Position numbers and translations under genes: made by a program. Positions 48,410 to 64,000 of a stretch of DNA of 64,000 bases are shown piece by piece. Source of the stretch: Amia ocellicauda (lineage: Eukaryota > Chordata > Actinopteri > Amiiformes > Amiidae). Location of the stretch: assembly GCF_036373705.1 (NCBI RefSeq), contig NC_089868.1, forward strand, positions 12,401,020-12,465,019, given 5' to 3'. The notes beneath the pieces are model-generated. The model made no database searches and was not told where the DNA came from. It saw only the letters and a program-made list of their open reading frames with translations. The stretch's first letter is position 1. Each line of letters opens with the position of its first letter.

Positions 48410-48975
48410 GACACCTTGGATATGTATTCCACTATTTGCCTCTCCATCTCAAAAGGAAAGATCTGTCTATTCTTAATGTATCCAAATTATGCCGTTCTTC
48501 CCTGTATGTCCTCTACATCTTTTTGCAATCTCGACATGTGACAACCAGTCCCAAATGTCATGTGACAACTTGCCTCAACCAGACTGTTGTGCTAACTTTA
48601 TGCTGACTACCTGACATGATGTGTCATAGCCTTCCTGTCATGGACACAAATAAATATGCCTCTGGGTTTTCCAAAAGTATTCAGTATTATCCATTATGAA
48701 AAAATGAGCAGGACTGGCATCTGTCTCTGGTGAATAAAACTGTACCAATAGTACCATCTGGTGATTTTGTTTATTTTTCTTTATAAGACTCTTCAAGCAA
48801 TTAGTGAATGAAATTCTGCCACTGAAGAGTCACTTAGATAGAATTACTATCTGATGCACTGTCCTAGCAGATCAAAAAATATATTTTAAATAAAATCAAA
48901 TGTTGTATTTCTCTCTGCTGGTGTATGGTTAGTTGTCTTCATGAGAAAATTAACACAATATTGGTTTCTTTTTAA
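48410..48975. other. no gene recognised
   Basis: AT-rich sequence between the gypsy fragment and the duplicated 3' flank of kinase C. Confidence 0.3.
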
Positions 48976-49284
48976 AGTCTTCTCCTGAATCACAGGACAA
49001 TACAATCAGCTGGTAGGATCCAGCACATAGAAGCAGGTGTGCGGTTCAAGGAATACACATATTGTGTCGACTGCAGACTGCCACACAGTCCCTGCTTCTC
49101 ACTCCTAGGAGGGTTTTTGATTGGTGGTTTCAATTATTGGCACTAATTTCTAGTCTAGCAAATGAAACGCATAATAACCCACATTTTCACAGAGCAAATC
49201 AACCATTCTTGTTTATTAACTTTATTTCACTTTAATACATATGTTGAGCCAGGAATAAAACCATCTCTTGTATTGACTGCACCA

Positions 49285-49357
49285 TTATTTTATTTTATTT
49301 ATTTATTTATTTATTTATTTGTTTGTTTGTTTGTTTGTTTGTTTGTTTGTTTGTTTG
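49285..49357. repeat. (TTTA)n-(GTTT)n microsatellite
   Basis: A TTTA/ATTT run changes into about ten GTTT units, immediately before the fold-back element. Confidence 0.9.
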
Positions 49358-49358
49358 G

Positions 49359-50161
49359 TCCTGGGTAGTAAGTGCTATTTCCTAATTGCTTATGCCTCAA
49401 AAGAATAGAAAATGGCTATTATTCCCCACAAACTTTGCTATTGTGACCAGGACAGTGATATTTTGAAATGTAATTATTTCCAATGAGAAAACGGGTGTTT
49501 CGTTCACATAAAGTCAGAAATAAATGACTCCAAAAGATTTAGAAGTCAGTCATTTTTTGAGATTTAGGATTATACTGTAAAGACCCTGTTCGCCCGTTTT
49601 CTCACTGGAAATTGTTACATTTAAAAATATGAAACTTTGAGAAAATGGGCGAATTTATGTCTTTACAGTATAATCGTAAATCTCGAAAAACGACTGAATT
49701 CTAAATTTATTGAAGTTATTTTTGTATTGCTTTAGTATAAATACATGTTAGTTTGGATTCATACATTGTTTTTTCCTGACTTTATGTGAACGAAAAGACG
49801 CAAATTTGCCCGTTTTGTCATTGGAAATAGTTACATTTCAAAATATGAAACTTTGACAAAACGGGCAAATTTGTGTCTTTGCAGTATAATCCTAAAACTC
49901 AAAAAATGAATGACTTCTAAATCTTTTGTAGTCATTTTTGTATTGCTTTAGTATAAATACATGTTAGTTTGGATTCATATGTTGTTATTTTCTGACTTTA
50001 TGTGAACGAAAAGACACAAATTTGCCCGTTTTCTCATTGGAAATAGTTACATTTCAAAATATCACTGTCCTGGTCACAAAAGCAAAGTTTGTGGGGAATA
50101 ATAGTAATTTTCTATTCTTTTGAGGCATAAGAAATTAGGAAATAACACTTACTACCCAGGA
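49359..50161. mobile_element. fold-back element, ~140-bp inverted arms with internal repeats
   Basis: The left arm starts TCCTGGGTAGTAAGTG and the right arm ends CACTTACTACCCAGGA; the match continues for about 140 bp. Inside, blocks containing GACTTTATGTGAACGAAAAG recur with a spacing of about 216 bp (49778 and 49994) and also inverted. The element is absent from the otherwise homologous flank of kinase copy A, so it inserted after that duplication or was lost there. Confidence 0.8.
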
Positions 50162-50455
50162 ACAAAAATTGTATTACATAGTGTAATGAATTTATGAAAA
50201 GTAAATGCATGTGGAATGTCTTGTGAAGTAATTAGTTCCTGCTAAAGATGTTTACTGCTCACATGGTATCTAATTTCCTGTTACTAGTTTTTTTCTGCAT
50301 TTCCTCAAAACCCTGATGATTGTCGGTTTATTAAATGATACTAAATCGGAGATACTGAGTGTGTTGCTGGTATCTTCTTCTCTACTTGTATCTCGCTGGC
50401 CTGCACCTCACTAATCCAGGTGTGTGTCTGTTTTCAGTTTTTACGAGTGTCTGAA

Positions 50456-50683
50456 TGTAACCGGGGCTCATTCGTACTATAATGAGCCCGTTACAAAGTG
50501 ACGTAACCCCTCGGTAAAAGTAGTACAGTGTTAAGCCTCCCACGGTAGGGGGCCCGGCCTTTTGGCATAGAGGGCTTAACGCTGTACTGCGCTGGAGCCG
50601 CTGCAGTGCGGAGCGCTCGGAGGAGCGCCGGTGGTGTGTGGCTCGAATCCCAGGGCGTGGAGCTCTGACCCGCATCAGCTACA
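50456..50683. mobile_element. 228-bp insertion with hairpin head and TGAA duplication
   Basis: The insert begins TGTAACCGGGGCTCATT, whose complement AATGAGCCCGTTACA follows at 50481-50495, making a 40-bp hairpin. It is flanked by TGAA on each side (50452-50455 and 50684-50687) and is absent from the copy A flank. GGCTCGAATCC near 50640 resembles a tRNA box B. The family is unknown. Confidence 0.5.
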
Positions 50684-50689
50684 TGAAGG

Positions 50690-55016
<4,327 letters not shown>

Positions 55017-55059
55017 CTTGTCTGCAAGCAGTTGCACCTGTTGGCCAAGAGATTCACTC

Positions 55060-55240
55060 TTGCCAGGTGGCTTCCACAATGTCAAGGGATGTGCACTGTC
55101 TGTGAGCTCTTCTCGATAATGAAGGCTTTGGCACAAGCAGAGCCGTTCAAGGTTCTGGAGTCCCTGTGACGTCACAATGGGATGACGCGCGTGCCGTGCA
55201 AGCCAGCAAAGTATGTCTGTTTAACGTCTCCATGGTTACG
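55060..55240 (-). promoter_or_regulatory. kinase C promoter: CRE plus X-box
   Basis: A perfect CRE (TGACGTCA, 55167-55174) and, 51 bp upstream relative to the gene, GTCTCCATGGTTAC (55226-55239), which fits the RFX X-box consensus. CpGs are frequent. The core TTGTGACGTCACA and the 5' UTR below it are homologous to the kinase B promoter; the X-box is not clearly kept in B. CREB/ATF and RFX control is inferred. Confidence 0.6.
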
Positions 55241-55244
55241 GTTG

Positions 55245-57180
55245 ATTGCGCAGACCCTGCTTTATATACAAATATTAATGTACGCATATTTGTCATTCAT
55301 GTTAATTAATTGCAGGCAATGGAGAAAATGCATATACATATATATATATATATAAAATGATCATTATTATGATGATGATGATGATTATTATTATTATTAT
55401 TTGAAATGTATTGTTATGGAGGTTTGTTGCACTCAGTGCTTGTTATTGTGTGGAACCCAGTAGCAGCCCTTCCTGGTTATTAGCCAGTAGGACGTTAGTA
55501 TTATGGGATGTCCCATGGCTGATTGCTCGCAGGTTCCCGGTCCGGACTGGGGCAAGAGCGGCACTTTGTACTCGTCAAGCACAGGTACTGGGTTTGTTTT
55601 CCTGATTTCTATAATTAAACAGCTAAACTGCGGATCGTCTGACCTGTGGACATATTTCAACCTCGCGTCCAAAATATAAAAGTGCGCACACGAGCAGGCA
55701 GGGGGGCTGGGGGCTCACGGTGCCACAGCTTGTTCACCAGAAACTCCTCCATCAGGGCTGGAAGCGGCTGCTTTCAATGAGGTCGCATATTTGTAGCGGC
55801 GCACGAATAGAAAACGGCGCCTCAGCCGATACAATCACAGCTGCACCGAAACAGCTGGTTGACGAGAAAGCGCGCCTCGTCTGCAGTATAATGGCGGTTC
55901 AAATGGGATATTTCGCTGCTGTATGTGGTTGTGAAGCAAAGATGTGTTTGAGTCCAAATCCGCCTGATTTCATGGATCGCATGGAGATTTTGAGGCGAGT
56001 TTATTGACTTCGAAATGAATTCCTCAATCCTCATTTTGCAGCATTAATTTTGAACAGACAGTGATCAAGGGAAGTGTTAAGACTTGAATGTAATAAGACA
56101 CGAAATGCTTGAAAGTTGATCTATCTGCCTACAGTAATCTTTAACACATTAAAACAATACAAGTGGTCTGAAAGCGCTGTAATACTTATATGCACATCTA
56201 TGTAAACGTTTTATTTTGCACTTTGTCAAATGAAAGTAATAAATATGTGTGTGTGTGTGTGTGTTGGAGGTGTATCCCTGGTGTCTGGACCTTGACTATA
56301 CCTTGACCAAGACATTTGCACCCTGGCAAAAAGTAATTGACTACCCGTGCCGTAAAACGTCAATTAACACGCCTGGCGTTTAATCCAAATAACTGCGAGG
56401 AGCCGCGGCGTCAATTAGACCAGCGTTTGTATTAATAATCATCAGTAAAGAGACACCGCGGACACACGCAGGGTAAGAAGAGCCTGGAAAGATAATAGAC
56501 CAGGCTTTTATTGATTGAGTTATTATGATCCATTAATCATTTGCTTTCCAAAGATGCAAACAAATCACATTCAGTGTATGGTGAAGTACACACTGGATTG
56601 GACACCAGATACCGGTGATTGTGTTAGCAGTGTAAGAGTCCATATACTGTGAACTGTCGCTAAATACACACAAAGCACCTCAACACGACTGTGGAAATAC
56701 GCTTTAAACCCAGCCATCAACATTATACTTCATCAATGCATTGTTTATGTGGCAATGGACACAATGTACAGCAATACAAACATACAGCAATATATGGGTC
56801 AATGACGTGACACATGCATTCTGGAGTCCCAAGCATATTACAAATATTAGATGTATTTATTTGTTATTAAATAATATGTCTCAACACTCCTATCTTTATT
56901 CACTGATTGGAGTATTTTTCACGAGTATTTAAAATGTTAGGATCATCCAAAATGTCATACTGTCCACACCTAAAATGAAAATTCAAAAACTACAATTACA
57001 AATTACAAAAACGAATTAAGAAAACTATAAAACCTTAGATCTAACAGTTGGACATAATTGTGTGAGTGTTTGCATTGTTGTATAAAAATATTGCAAAGAC
57101 TCTTAATTTCATTTAATTTTTACATGAAAGATACTTTTGTCCCCATATTGGGATTTGTCATTCCGGACAACAGACACTCA
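55245..57180. other. no gene recognised; simple repeats
   Basis: AT/TA and GAT/TTA runs lie at 55338-55402 and (GT)n at 56246-56265. A CpG-richer patch at 55660-55870 has no clear exon. The rest is AT-rich. Confidence 0.35.
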
Positions 57181-57181
57181 G

Positions 57182-57274
57182 GAGCATTTTTACATCATTG
57201 CATTTTGCTGGCCATGTGATGGACATTATCATTTAGAAGATGATGAAGGACCCCCAGGCTGTGCAGAAAGTTTA
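57182..57274 (+). CDS. orphan exon candidate
   Basis: 31 codons between a CACTCAG acceptor and a strong GTAAGT donor encode EHFYIIAFCWPCDGHYHLED and DEGPPGCAESL. Codon-like composition contrasts with the AT-rich surroundings. I do not recognise the protein, and the next candidate exon (60678) is not in the right phase to follow directly. Confidence 0.25.
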
Positions 57275-57279
57275 GTAAG

Positions 57280-58720
57280 TCTCTCCTAAAATGTTGATAA
57301 TTTGACCTTTTCGATCACTGGTGCACTAGGGTACAAAATTCTGTGTCATACAGGGCAACACTTAAAAATCATTTATAATATAGTTTTTTGATATGTATAT
57401 TTATTTGTGAAAGATGGCATTGAATAGTTGTAGGTCATAGTAATACATTTATATAAATTGTCAAGTAATTGCCTGATTCATAAGTTAAAACTTGTATTTT
57501 GTCATAGCAGGAAATGATCACTTTCTGTTATCTAACAATATCACTCATTATCTGGAGTGACTTACTTATACTTGTATTGTTTTTAGGAGTATTATTAAGC
57601 ATGTAGGCATCACATTTACATTGTCATGTTGTTTAAATAACACAATGAAATATTTATAACATTATTTCTGTAGTTTTAATGTACATATTTTGTGTGGATG
57701 TCCTTAAATAAGAAACAAGATGGCAACATGGTCATTATTGTTTTGTTTTAATTTATGTTTATGTCATGAAGTCATTTGCAAGTTTTAAGAGAATATAAAA
57801 ATCCAAGATCAAAAATAGCATAATTCCTATATATTTAATATGGTATGATATCAAAATGTTCAATATACTTTTTAATCTGTTGAAATATTACTGAATTGAC
57901 TTCATGTCATTAATGACTTAGAACATTGTTGTCCCAATTTGTTTTTACATCACAAATGTTTACATGTTTGTTGTATAACCTAAAAATACTTAATGTGCTG
58001 AAAATTATTAAGTTAATGTTTTGAAATCTTATGTTTTACTGCTATGGCTTTATCAAATATGCCTTGAGTGGAAATGTATTGCTCACCTCTGATTATTTGC
58101 TGTTAATTTAAATAAATTATACATTTAGTAACTCTCACTCTCAGTTAAATATAGAATTATTTTTTAACTACATCTTTGTTGCTGAGACTATCTTGAGATA
58201 TCATCCCGTATGAAATCTCACAGTATGTCATTCTGAGTAACAATATCAGTCAGGTAGGACAACACTGAATATTCTTGTAAAAATACAGAAGTCAGTAACA
58301 ATAATGATATACTTTTTACTAGAAAGCATTTTTAAACATTTCCCAGCATTTTCCACTATTCAGCGTTATGTTTTGAGTGACTAACTTCACAAAATGTGCC
58401 GCTGTCAATAGAAAAGCCCACATTTGTGAGATTAATTGTGTTTTTTGTTTTTTTCTGGGCTGAATATGTTTGTTGAGATACATATGAATACTCATAACTC
58501 ACTCTATGCTGACAAAAAACTAAAGTCAAATAATTTGCAAATCTATCTATGTTATCCGGTATGACATTTTTGATACTAGAAATAATGATTTATAATACAA
58601 AAGTATACATTATTTTCAGAAATAAACCTTTGAAATATATGCATAACATTATAATGAAGAGCTTTAATTTGTATTTTAAACTGTTTTTTTTTTTTTACCA
58701 TTTTAAAATCCTTATTCATC
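57280..58720. other. AT-rich gene desert
   Basis: Long AT-rich interval with short frames only; no motif or repeat I can name. Confidence 0.4.
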
Positions 58721-58726
58721 ACTGAC

Positions 58727-58767
<41 letters not shown>

Positions 58768-59018
58768 TAAATGTCTATAATTTTAATGGTAGGTGTATTT
58801 TAACAGTGAGAGACTTATAATGCCTTGCGAATTTCCCTCATTAACATGCAAATCCATTTATAACTTTTTTGAAATGCATTTTTCTGGATTTTTTTGTTGT
58901 TATTCTGTCTCTCACTGTTAAAATACAACTACCATTAAAATTATAGACTGATCATTTCTTTGTCAGTGGGCAAACGTACAAAATCAGCAGGGGATCAAAT
59001 ACTTTTTTCCCCTCACTG
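58727..59018. mobile_element. (TA)n followed by a Tc1 end fragment
   Basis: A TA run (58727-58764) precedes an internally deleted copy of the same Tc1 family as at 9.2-10.2 kb: ATTTTAATGGTAGGTGTATT near 58779 and ATCAAATACTTTTTTCCCCT to 59018 are its inverted ends. No transposase is left. Confidence 0.8.
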
Positions 59019-59019
59019 T

Positions 59020-59955
59020 GTATATATATATGTATACACAAACCTTTAAGTTGGAGGTATGGCGCCATCGAGGGAACCTCACAAAGAACCTCGACGACAT
59101 TTAAAAATAATTGAGTGGAGTCATTGGTTAGGCAGAAGACATCAAATGGTGTTCTAGGCAGACTTTTCCATGATGTGAAAAGGTTCAAATTCTGAGTGTT
59201 TAACTTATCTTACTTTAAAAGAAGAAAAGAAAAACATTGATCAAACATTTGTGAGGTTTGATTAAAAGTGCAGTGACTCTGACCTACAGAATCTTTTCTG
59301 TTTGTTTGTTTTAAATATGAGGACACACCTACACACAAAACTGAATGTATCTAAGAAATACAGCAACATGTAAATCTATATATGCATATTTTTGGTTGTA
59401 TTTTTTACATTGACAGAAAAGGCCAAGCTGTACATTTCCCTATGGCAAACTAGCCTTTTTATTTTGTAATAAAGCTGTTTACTGTCATTTGTGTTGAGTG
59501 TGTTATTACTCTGTATTCAAGCAAATAACACAGGAAGAAGGGTTTATGAAAGTGATACGACCTATAATATTTATGTCACTTTATTTGAATTGCACAAAAT
59601 CCTTCATAGCAATGTAATGTGAGTGTTATAACTCTTGCAGCACCTTATACCAGTGTTATAATACATGTTAATGTCCTGGTTTATTGAATATACTTAATCT
59701 ACATACTGAAATGAGTAGCTTACTTCCATTTAAGCAGCACAAAAAAGAGCAGCAAGTAAAAGATTGACATGGTCCTTCATTTGAGCTACAAAGGTATATA
59801 TTTATTTTAAAATAAGAAAACAGTGACATGATCAAACAATAAGATACAGATGTACATCAATAATCCATTTAGGTCCACAATGAACAGAACACAATATTAA
59901 TTATGATGAGAACAATATGTACCAAGCTGTGCATACATTTTCTTCAATTGAAATC
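59020..59955. other. no gene recognised
   Basis: A minus-strand frame at 59188-58952 runs into the Tc1 fragment and is not supported as a gene. The rest is AT-rich. Confidence 0.3.
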
Positions 59956-59959
59956 TACA

Positions 59960-60277
59960 ATTTTCTTTGGTGTCCTATGGCAAGATGTTATGTCCCATGT
60001 TTCATAGCAGAGTGTTATAACATTATGTCTTGTATGTATTTATACCTGCATTATGACGCTTTACCCCCAAAATCAGGACGAATCATTTTATGACATGTGG
60101 CATGCATGGTTATGTCAAACATTTCATAGGGAATGCTACAATCAGTGTTGTGAATACTTATGTGCCTGTTATGTCAGTTGGAAAATGGTTATGGCTGGTT
60201 ATGAATGTATTATGGCTGTGTTATGTAGCCTTTATGTAGGCTACATAGAGGGGTGTTCAAATAAAGCGTTACCATGC
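59960..60277. mobile_element. non-autonomous DNA element end (TTATG-rich)
   Basis: Repeated TTATG/GTTATG words end with GGTGTTCAAATAAAGCGTTACC (in two parts: GGTGTTCAAAT and AAAGCGTTACC). The complement GGTAACGCTTTATTTGAAC is a frequent terminus of fish non-autonomous DNA transposons. The left boundary is uncertain. Confidence 0.5.
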
Positions 60278-60677
60278 GTGCACTGCTTCGAAGCACTGGA
60301 CACATGCTCTCCATAGTGACATCAGCTGCTCAATACATGGTATTGCGACTGTATCGAGTGACTGGAAAGACAATAGTCCTCGGACATCAGCCAGGCAATA
60401 TACAAATGAACCCATCGTCATCATGTCCACAAATATTCGGTCATTAAACCTGCTTTGTCAGCAAGGTATAAGTAACATTATGTAATAGTTTCTCTGTGAT
60501 CAATATAAAGACTCAAGACTAGATGATGAATTTAGAGTAGGCAGTCACATTTACCTGATTAATGTCGTATGTTAAGTAGCCACGCCAAATAAATGCAATT
60601 AACTATAAGCATAGTCTACATTTCATATAGCCTAGATATAGTCAACAGTTACATGTATTTCCTGTTCATATATTTAG

Positions 60678-60901
60678 GGATGTGGTTGTGTGATGATCCA
60701 AGTGATGCTGATATAGAGTATCGCCTACATTTTGTTTATGACAGATATTGTGCACCTGGGAAAGTGATGGTTTATATAACAGAGGGCAAAGACTATATTG
60801 GGAAGTACAGAGAGACATGCTTGTTTAAACCAGAAGTGTCGATACTGCTTCGTGAAGCCTGCTTCGAGTGTCACATCACTAATTGTCGGTGGATATTTTA
60901 A
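60678..60901 (+). CDS. orphan exon candidate, Cys-containing
   Basis: After an acceptor (TTCATATATTTAG) a frame of 74 codons encodes WLCDDPSDADIEYRLHFVYD, GKVMVYITEGKDYIGKYRET and LLREACFECHITNC, then stops at 60901. The composition is protein-like, with charged and aromatic residues well spread. I do not recognise the family, and no donor or partner exon is clear. It may be a terminal exon or a fragment of an element. Confidence 0.25.
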
Positions 60902-60904
60902 TGC

Positions 60905-61415
60905 ATTTTATTGATAATGTGCTCTTCTCACACCCAGGGTGCTACAAGTCTAGAAAAAGATAAGAGTTGTGTTGCATCCATGTCTTAATGTCCAGTAAGC
61001 AGTTTGTAAGGACTGTATGAGTGACTGTCATATCAGGCTTTGTGGCCATGTAGATTTAGGAATAATTCTGAGGTCATGTGGTTTGTGGGTTTCCAGGGAA
61101 TGGCATTTAAAAGAGGACATTTTATGATAAATACAGGTTGAAAGCTGCAAGAGACAGATCTTCAAAAATAAATGCAAAATCTATTTTAACATTGGAAAAA
61201 GCCTTTCTAGTGAATACATTCAGGGCCTGTAGACAGTCCACACCCCCTTGAGCTTTATTCACATTTTGGTGTGTCAGAGCCTCAGAGTTTCATTAATTCA
61301 TTTTTTCCACTCATCTACACAACACACTCCGCACTGCTGAGGTGAGAAATTTTTATCATGAAAAAAATCTTAAAAATACAGCCTCCTCCAGCAGCAGCAG
61401 CCATCCCTGAGACTG
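60905..61415. other. no gene recognised
   Basis: AT-rich, with only short frames. Confidence 0.3.
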
Positions 61416-61417
61416 AC

Positions 61418-61517
61418 CTTGAAATAACGGTGCAGGCAGTCCTGGACGGAGCTCTGAAGGAGGAGGTCCAGAGCCCGGTGGGGGGAGGCCTCTGAGGAGA
61501 CAAGTGCAGCTCCGCTG
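61418..61517 (-). CDS. orphan exon candidate
   Basis: Acceptor CTCTCCTGCAG and donor GTCAGT bound about 33 codons encoding AALVSSEASPHRALDLLLQS and VQDCLHRYFK. It has high GC and a helical look. No neighbouring exon was found and the family is unknown. Confidence 0.3.
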
Positions 61518-61989
61518 CTGCAGGAGAGACACAGATGGGGAGACACAGGGGCCACAGTTATTAAACACAGCCCGTGAGGAGTCAAACACATTGACCCCAC
61601 TGGTCTTCCATCAGCCACTGATTTGTTTCATTTGAAAAAGATCAGACACAAATGGGGGGTTTGTTCTTAAGTTCTGTCCTTCACACCAATTTCATTTTTC
61701 AGATCAGTGCTCTTCCTGCAGGTCATTATCTCTGACCACAGCCCTGCCATTGACTGCAAAAAAGCAAAAGTGCCTCAAACTTATGCTCTGACATCGGGAG
61801 CAGCCTGGCTGTGAGTGCTGTCCTCTGATCTCTACTGCTGGGGTGTGAGACTGCAGTGGGGAGCCCATCTCCTTCCCTGAGGGAGTGTGGCACTTATTTA
61901 CCCTGGGGGCTGTCTGGCAGGCTGAAAAGAGCGTGTGCATATTCCCTATTCCACCTTGCACAGTCAGTCCATGATTGTCATACGACGGT

Positions 61990-62072
61990 GAAATTAGTTT
62001 GATTCTATCGATTGATTGATTAGATGGGTTGAATGGCCTCCTCTCATTTGTAAACTTTCTTATATTTTACGT
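61990..62072 (+). mobile_element. retroposon 3' tail
   Basis: GGTTGAATGGCCTCCTCTCA followed by TTTGTAAACTTTCTTAT is a familiar 3' end of a fish LINE/SINE family, here preceded by GATTGATTGATTAGA. Confidence 0.5.
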
Positions 62073-62079
62073 GCACTAA

Positions 62080-63875
62080 AAGTGACATGACCAATGAAAC
62101 ACGAGAGGAAGACCTGGATTGGTGGAAAAGCTTATCTGCGTGTCTAACCGCAAATAACTGTACAACAAACCAAATAAATATAGACAGACAATATATAACA
62201 AGCTATCGCGGAGGAGCTGGGGATGAATGGTGCCTACTGATGTAGCTAGAATTCTCCTAGGAAATGGGTAAGCACAGATAAACAACAAAAAGGAGACTTA
62301 CATTACTTACAAAGATTTGCAACTTCAAATAAACACACTGAAACATGCTCTCTGCATTTGTGTCTTTATGGTGAGGGTAGTCTGAGTGAAATCTTTATTA
62401 TTTAATTTTTTACATATTTCTAAATGATTTCTTCAGCAGCCCCGTTGTAACCTCAAAACATGTCAGGTGACAGAGCTTTCTGTAGACATGCCTCGCAGCT
62501 GAAGCTTCCAGAAATGTCTTAAAATTCACCTATTTTAAAAAGCTTTTAAGGATCTCTGTTAGTTGCAAGTTTTTAAATCCTCATAGGCATTCTTACATGC
62601 TTGCTCCCCATTATTGGCTGACCTGCTTGTTTTGTCAGTATGTTTAAATTGCCACTATTGTGCTGCTTGTTGCCTTTGCTAACTCACAGAGTCCCGAAGC
62701 TGAAGGTCATGCTATCCGTTCTGCATATCCCCGTCCGTACACACGTCTTGCTTGTGGCTCCTGACAGTCTGCATGGGCTGCACTCGATGGTATCAGTTCA
62801 GGTTTGACAATCGTGATTGCAACCATTGCACAGAATCTGATACGCAAAAACAATAAACATTCAAAACAGAAGTTACAAAGAAACATTATGCATATTTAGT
62901 GTTGATTGTGTAATCTCTAATATAGGACAGTTCCTAGGACAGACAACAGACAACACATACAAATCAGACAAAAGGCGTCCAGAAATGGCTTGTACCCATT
63001 GATCGCATAATAAGCAAGAGTAGTCTGTTCCTGCTCCCTTGTTGTGGGTCCAGGACATGTAAAAGAAAGAAATACTCATACTATAGTTAGAGCATCCATT
63101 CTAGGAATAGTCTTGATTGGAAGAGACTGAGTTAATTAATTACATTTGCCATTATATTGTTTGACCTGAGCCCAACATTTACAGCACACCCCTCTATCCT
63201 GTCCGTCCACAAACACCGGTAACAGCATTGTGGGCCACTTCAGGTCTTTTCAACCATTTCTACTTGAAATTTTGCTAAAACATCTTATAACAGGATAAAT
63301 CCTATGAATTGTTTTGGAAGAAACTTCTTTAACTTCATTGGCGAGATGATACCTAACAGAAATCTTAAAAAAACTAAATCAGTTTATATTTTTAAAAATT
63401 GCATTCCAGTAAAATGTTGCAGGGGGAATAGAAATACATCATTTCCTAGTTTGTTTAATGTCACATTTCCTATTTAAAATATCCACGTCCTCCAGCAATA
63501 AGGATGATGTCTGAACAACAGTCTCTAGCTGGCAAACCTCCTTATATAATCTTAACAGTAATAAAGTCCCTCTGGGAATTGCAACAAAAACTATTGCAAA
63601 TTAACTGGATTTTTAAATGCATTGAAGAATTCTGAGTAATTAAATAATTATATTTTAATTTAATAATTATGTTTATATATTCATTTCCAAGTCAATTGTA
63701 CCCGTTTATGAACAGTAGCAAGTTTAACAGGGATTTTATTCACATCAAAATTACATAAGAATTCAATATCACCAACCTTCCGAAAGATAAATCTAGTGAA
63801 TACATAACTGATCTAGATATTCCTTCATTCTTCCATAATAGAACACGGTCTGATACAGATAAATCCCTTGTTCGT
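62080..63875. other. no gene recognised
   Basis: Mixed composition with no splice-bounded exon, RNA gene or repeat family that I can name. Confidence 0.3.
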
Positions 63876-63879
63876 GATG

Positions 63880-64000
63880 GGTTAGTGAACCCAGGTGCGC
63901 AGCGACAAGGCAGATCAGGCTAGCAGGAGGTCAAGGGCCGGTGAACAGTACAGTGTAGGTCATGGGATCAGACAAACAACACTAACTAGGTAATCCAAAG
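63880..64000 (-). mobile_element. LTR fragment, cut by window end
   Basis: The arrangement (AAGGCAGATCAGGC, AGGTCAAGGGCC, GGTCATGGGATCAGACAAAC) parallels the gypsy-like LTR at 12.93-13.45 kb, where GTCGTGGGATCAACAGGCAAA occupies the same place. Only the start is in the window. Confidence 0.35.

Overview
This window is vertebrate nuclear DNA, most likely from a ray-finned fish. The evidence is spliced genes with GT-AG introns, several fish-type Tc1/mariner families, a ZMYM1-like hAT transposon, gypsy-type LTR remnants, SINE tails ending in TAA/TTA repeats, and many AT, GT and TTA microsatellites. The fish order cannot be resolved from the sequence alone. There are no bacterial operons, CRISPR arrays or rRNA genes. 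Most long open frames are intronic, minisatellite or transposon frames; the real genes are made of short exons, and the main ones lie on the minus strand. Layout. 0-2.3 kb: decayed hAT transposon. 2.3-5.1 kb: decayed SAM-domain gene of a fish multicopy family, next to a CpG-rich, probably bidirectional promoter (5.06-5.30 kb). 6.6-9.2 kb: a broken protein-kinase copy (A), cut at its 5' side by a truncated Tc1 and followed by a solo LTR with a perfect 5-bp target duplication. 10.9-13.7 kb: four exons of a CLCA-family gene (HEWAH metallopeptidase motif plus VWA domain), with a frameshift and an LTR inside an intron. 14.3-19 kb: minisatellites and a fold-back element. 19.2-24.1 kb: kinase gene B. 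24-38 kb: mostly transposon debris, two duplicated 35-bp minisatellite loci (one here, one at 14.4 kb), and a few orphan exon candidates. 38.8-42.6 kb: a four-exon gene for a secreted protein resembling the secreted AID/APOBEC-like deaminases of fishes. 43-50 kb: transposons. 50.7-55.2 kb: kinase gene C. 55-64 kb: AT-rich, gene-poor DNA. The most interesting content is the kinase family. Hand splicing of B (9 coding exons, 403 aa) and C (11 coding exons, 458 aa) gives complete uninterrupted AGC kinases whose catalytic domain is closest to protein kinase N (PKN). They lack the HR1 and C2 regions of PKN and instead begin with a short basic/hydrophobic segment, a possible membrane anchor. B and C share a homologous CRE-containing promoter and 5' UTR. 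Copy A is a decaying duplicate of C that shares its 3' flank. The second notable item is the putative secreted deaminase-like protein: its ATG sits alone at the end of exon 1, it has a clear signal peptide, and its expected catalytic HxE motif reads HSR. All family calls come from reading motifs by eye; no database search was possible.
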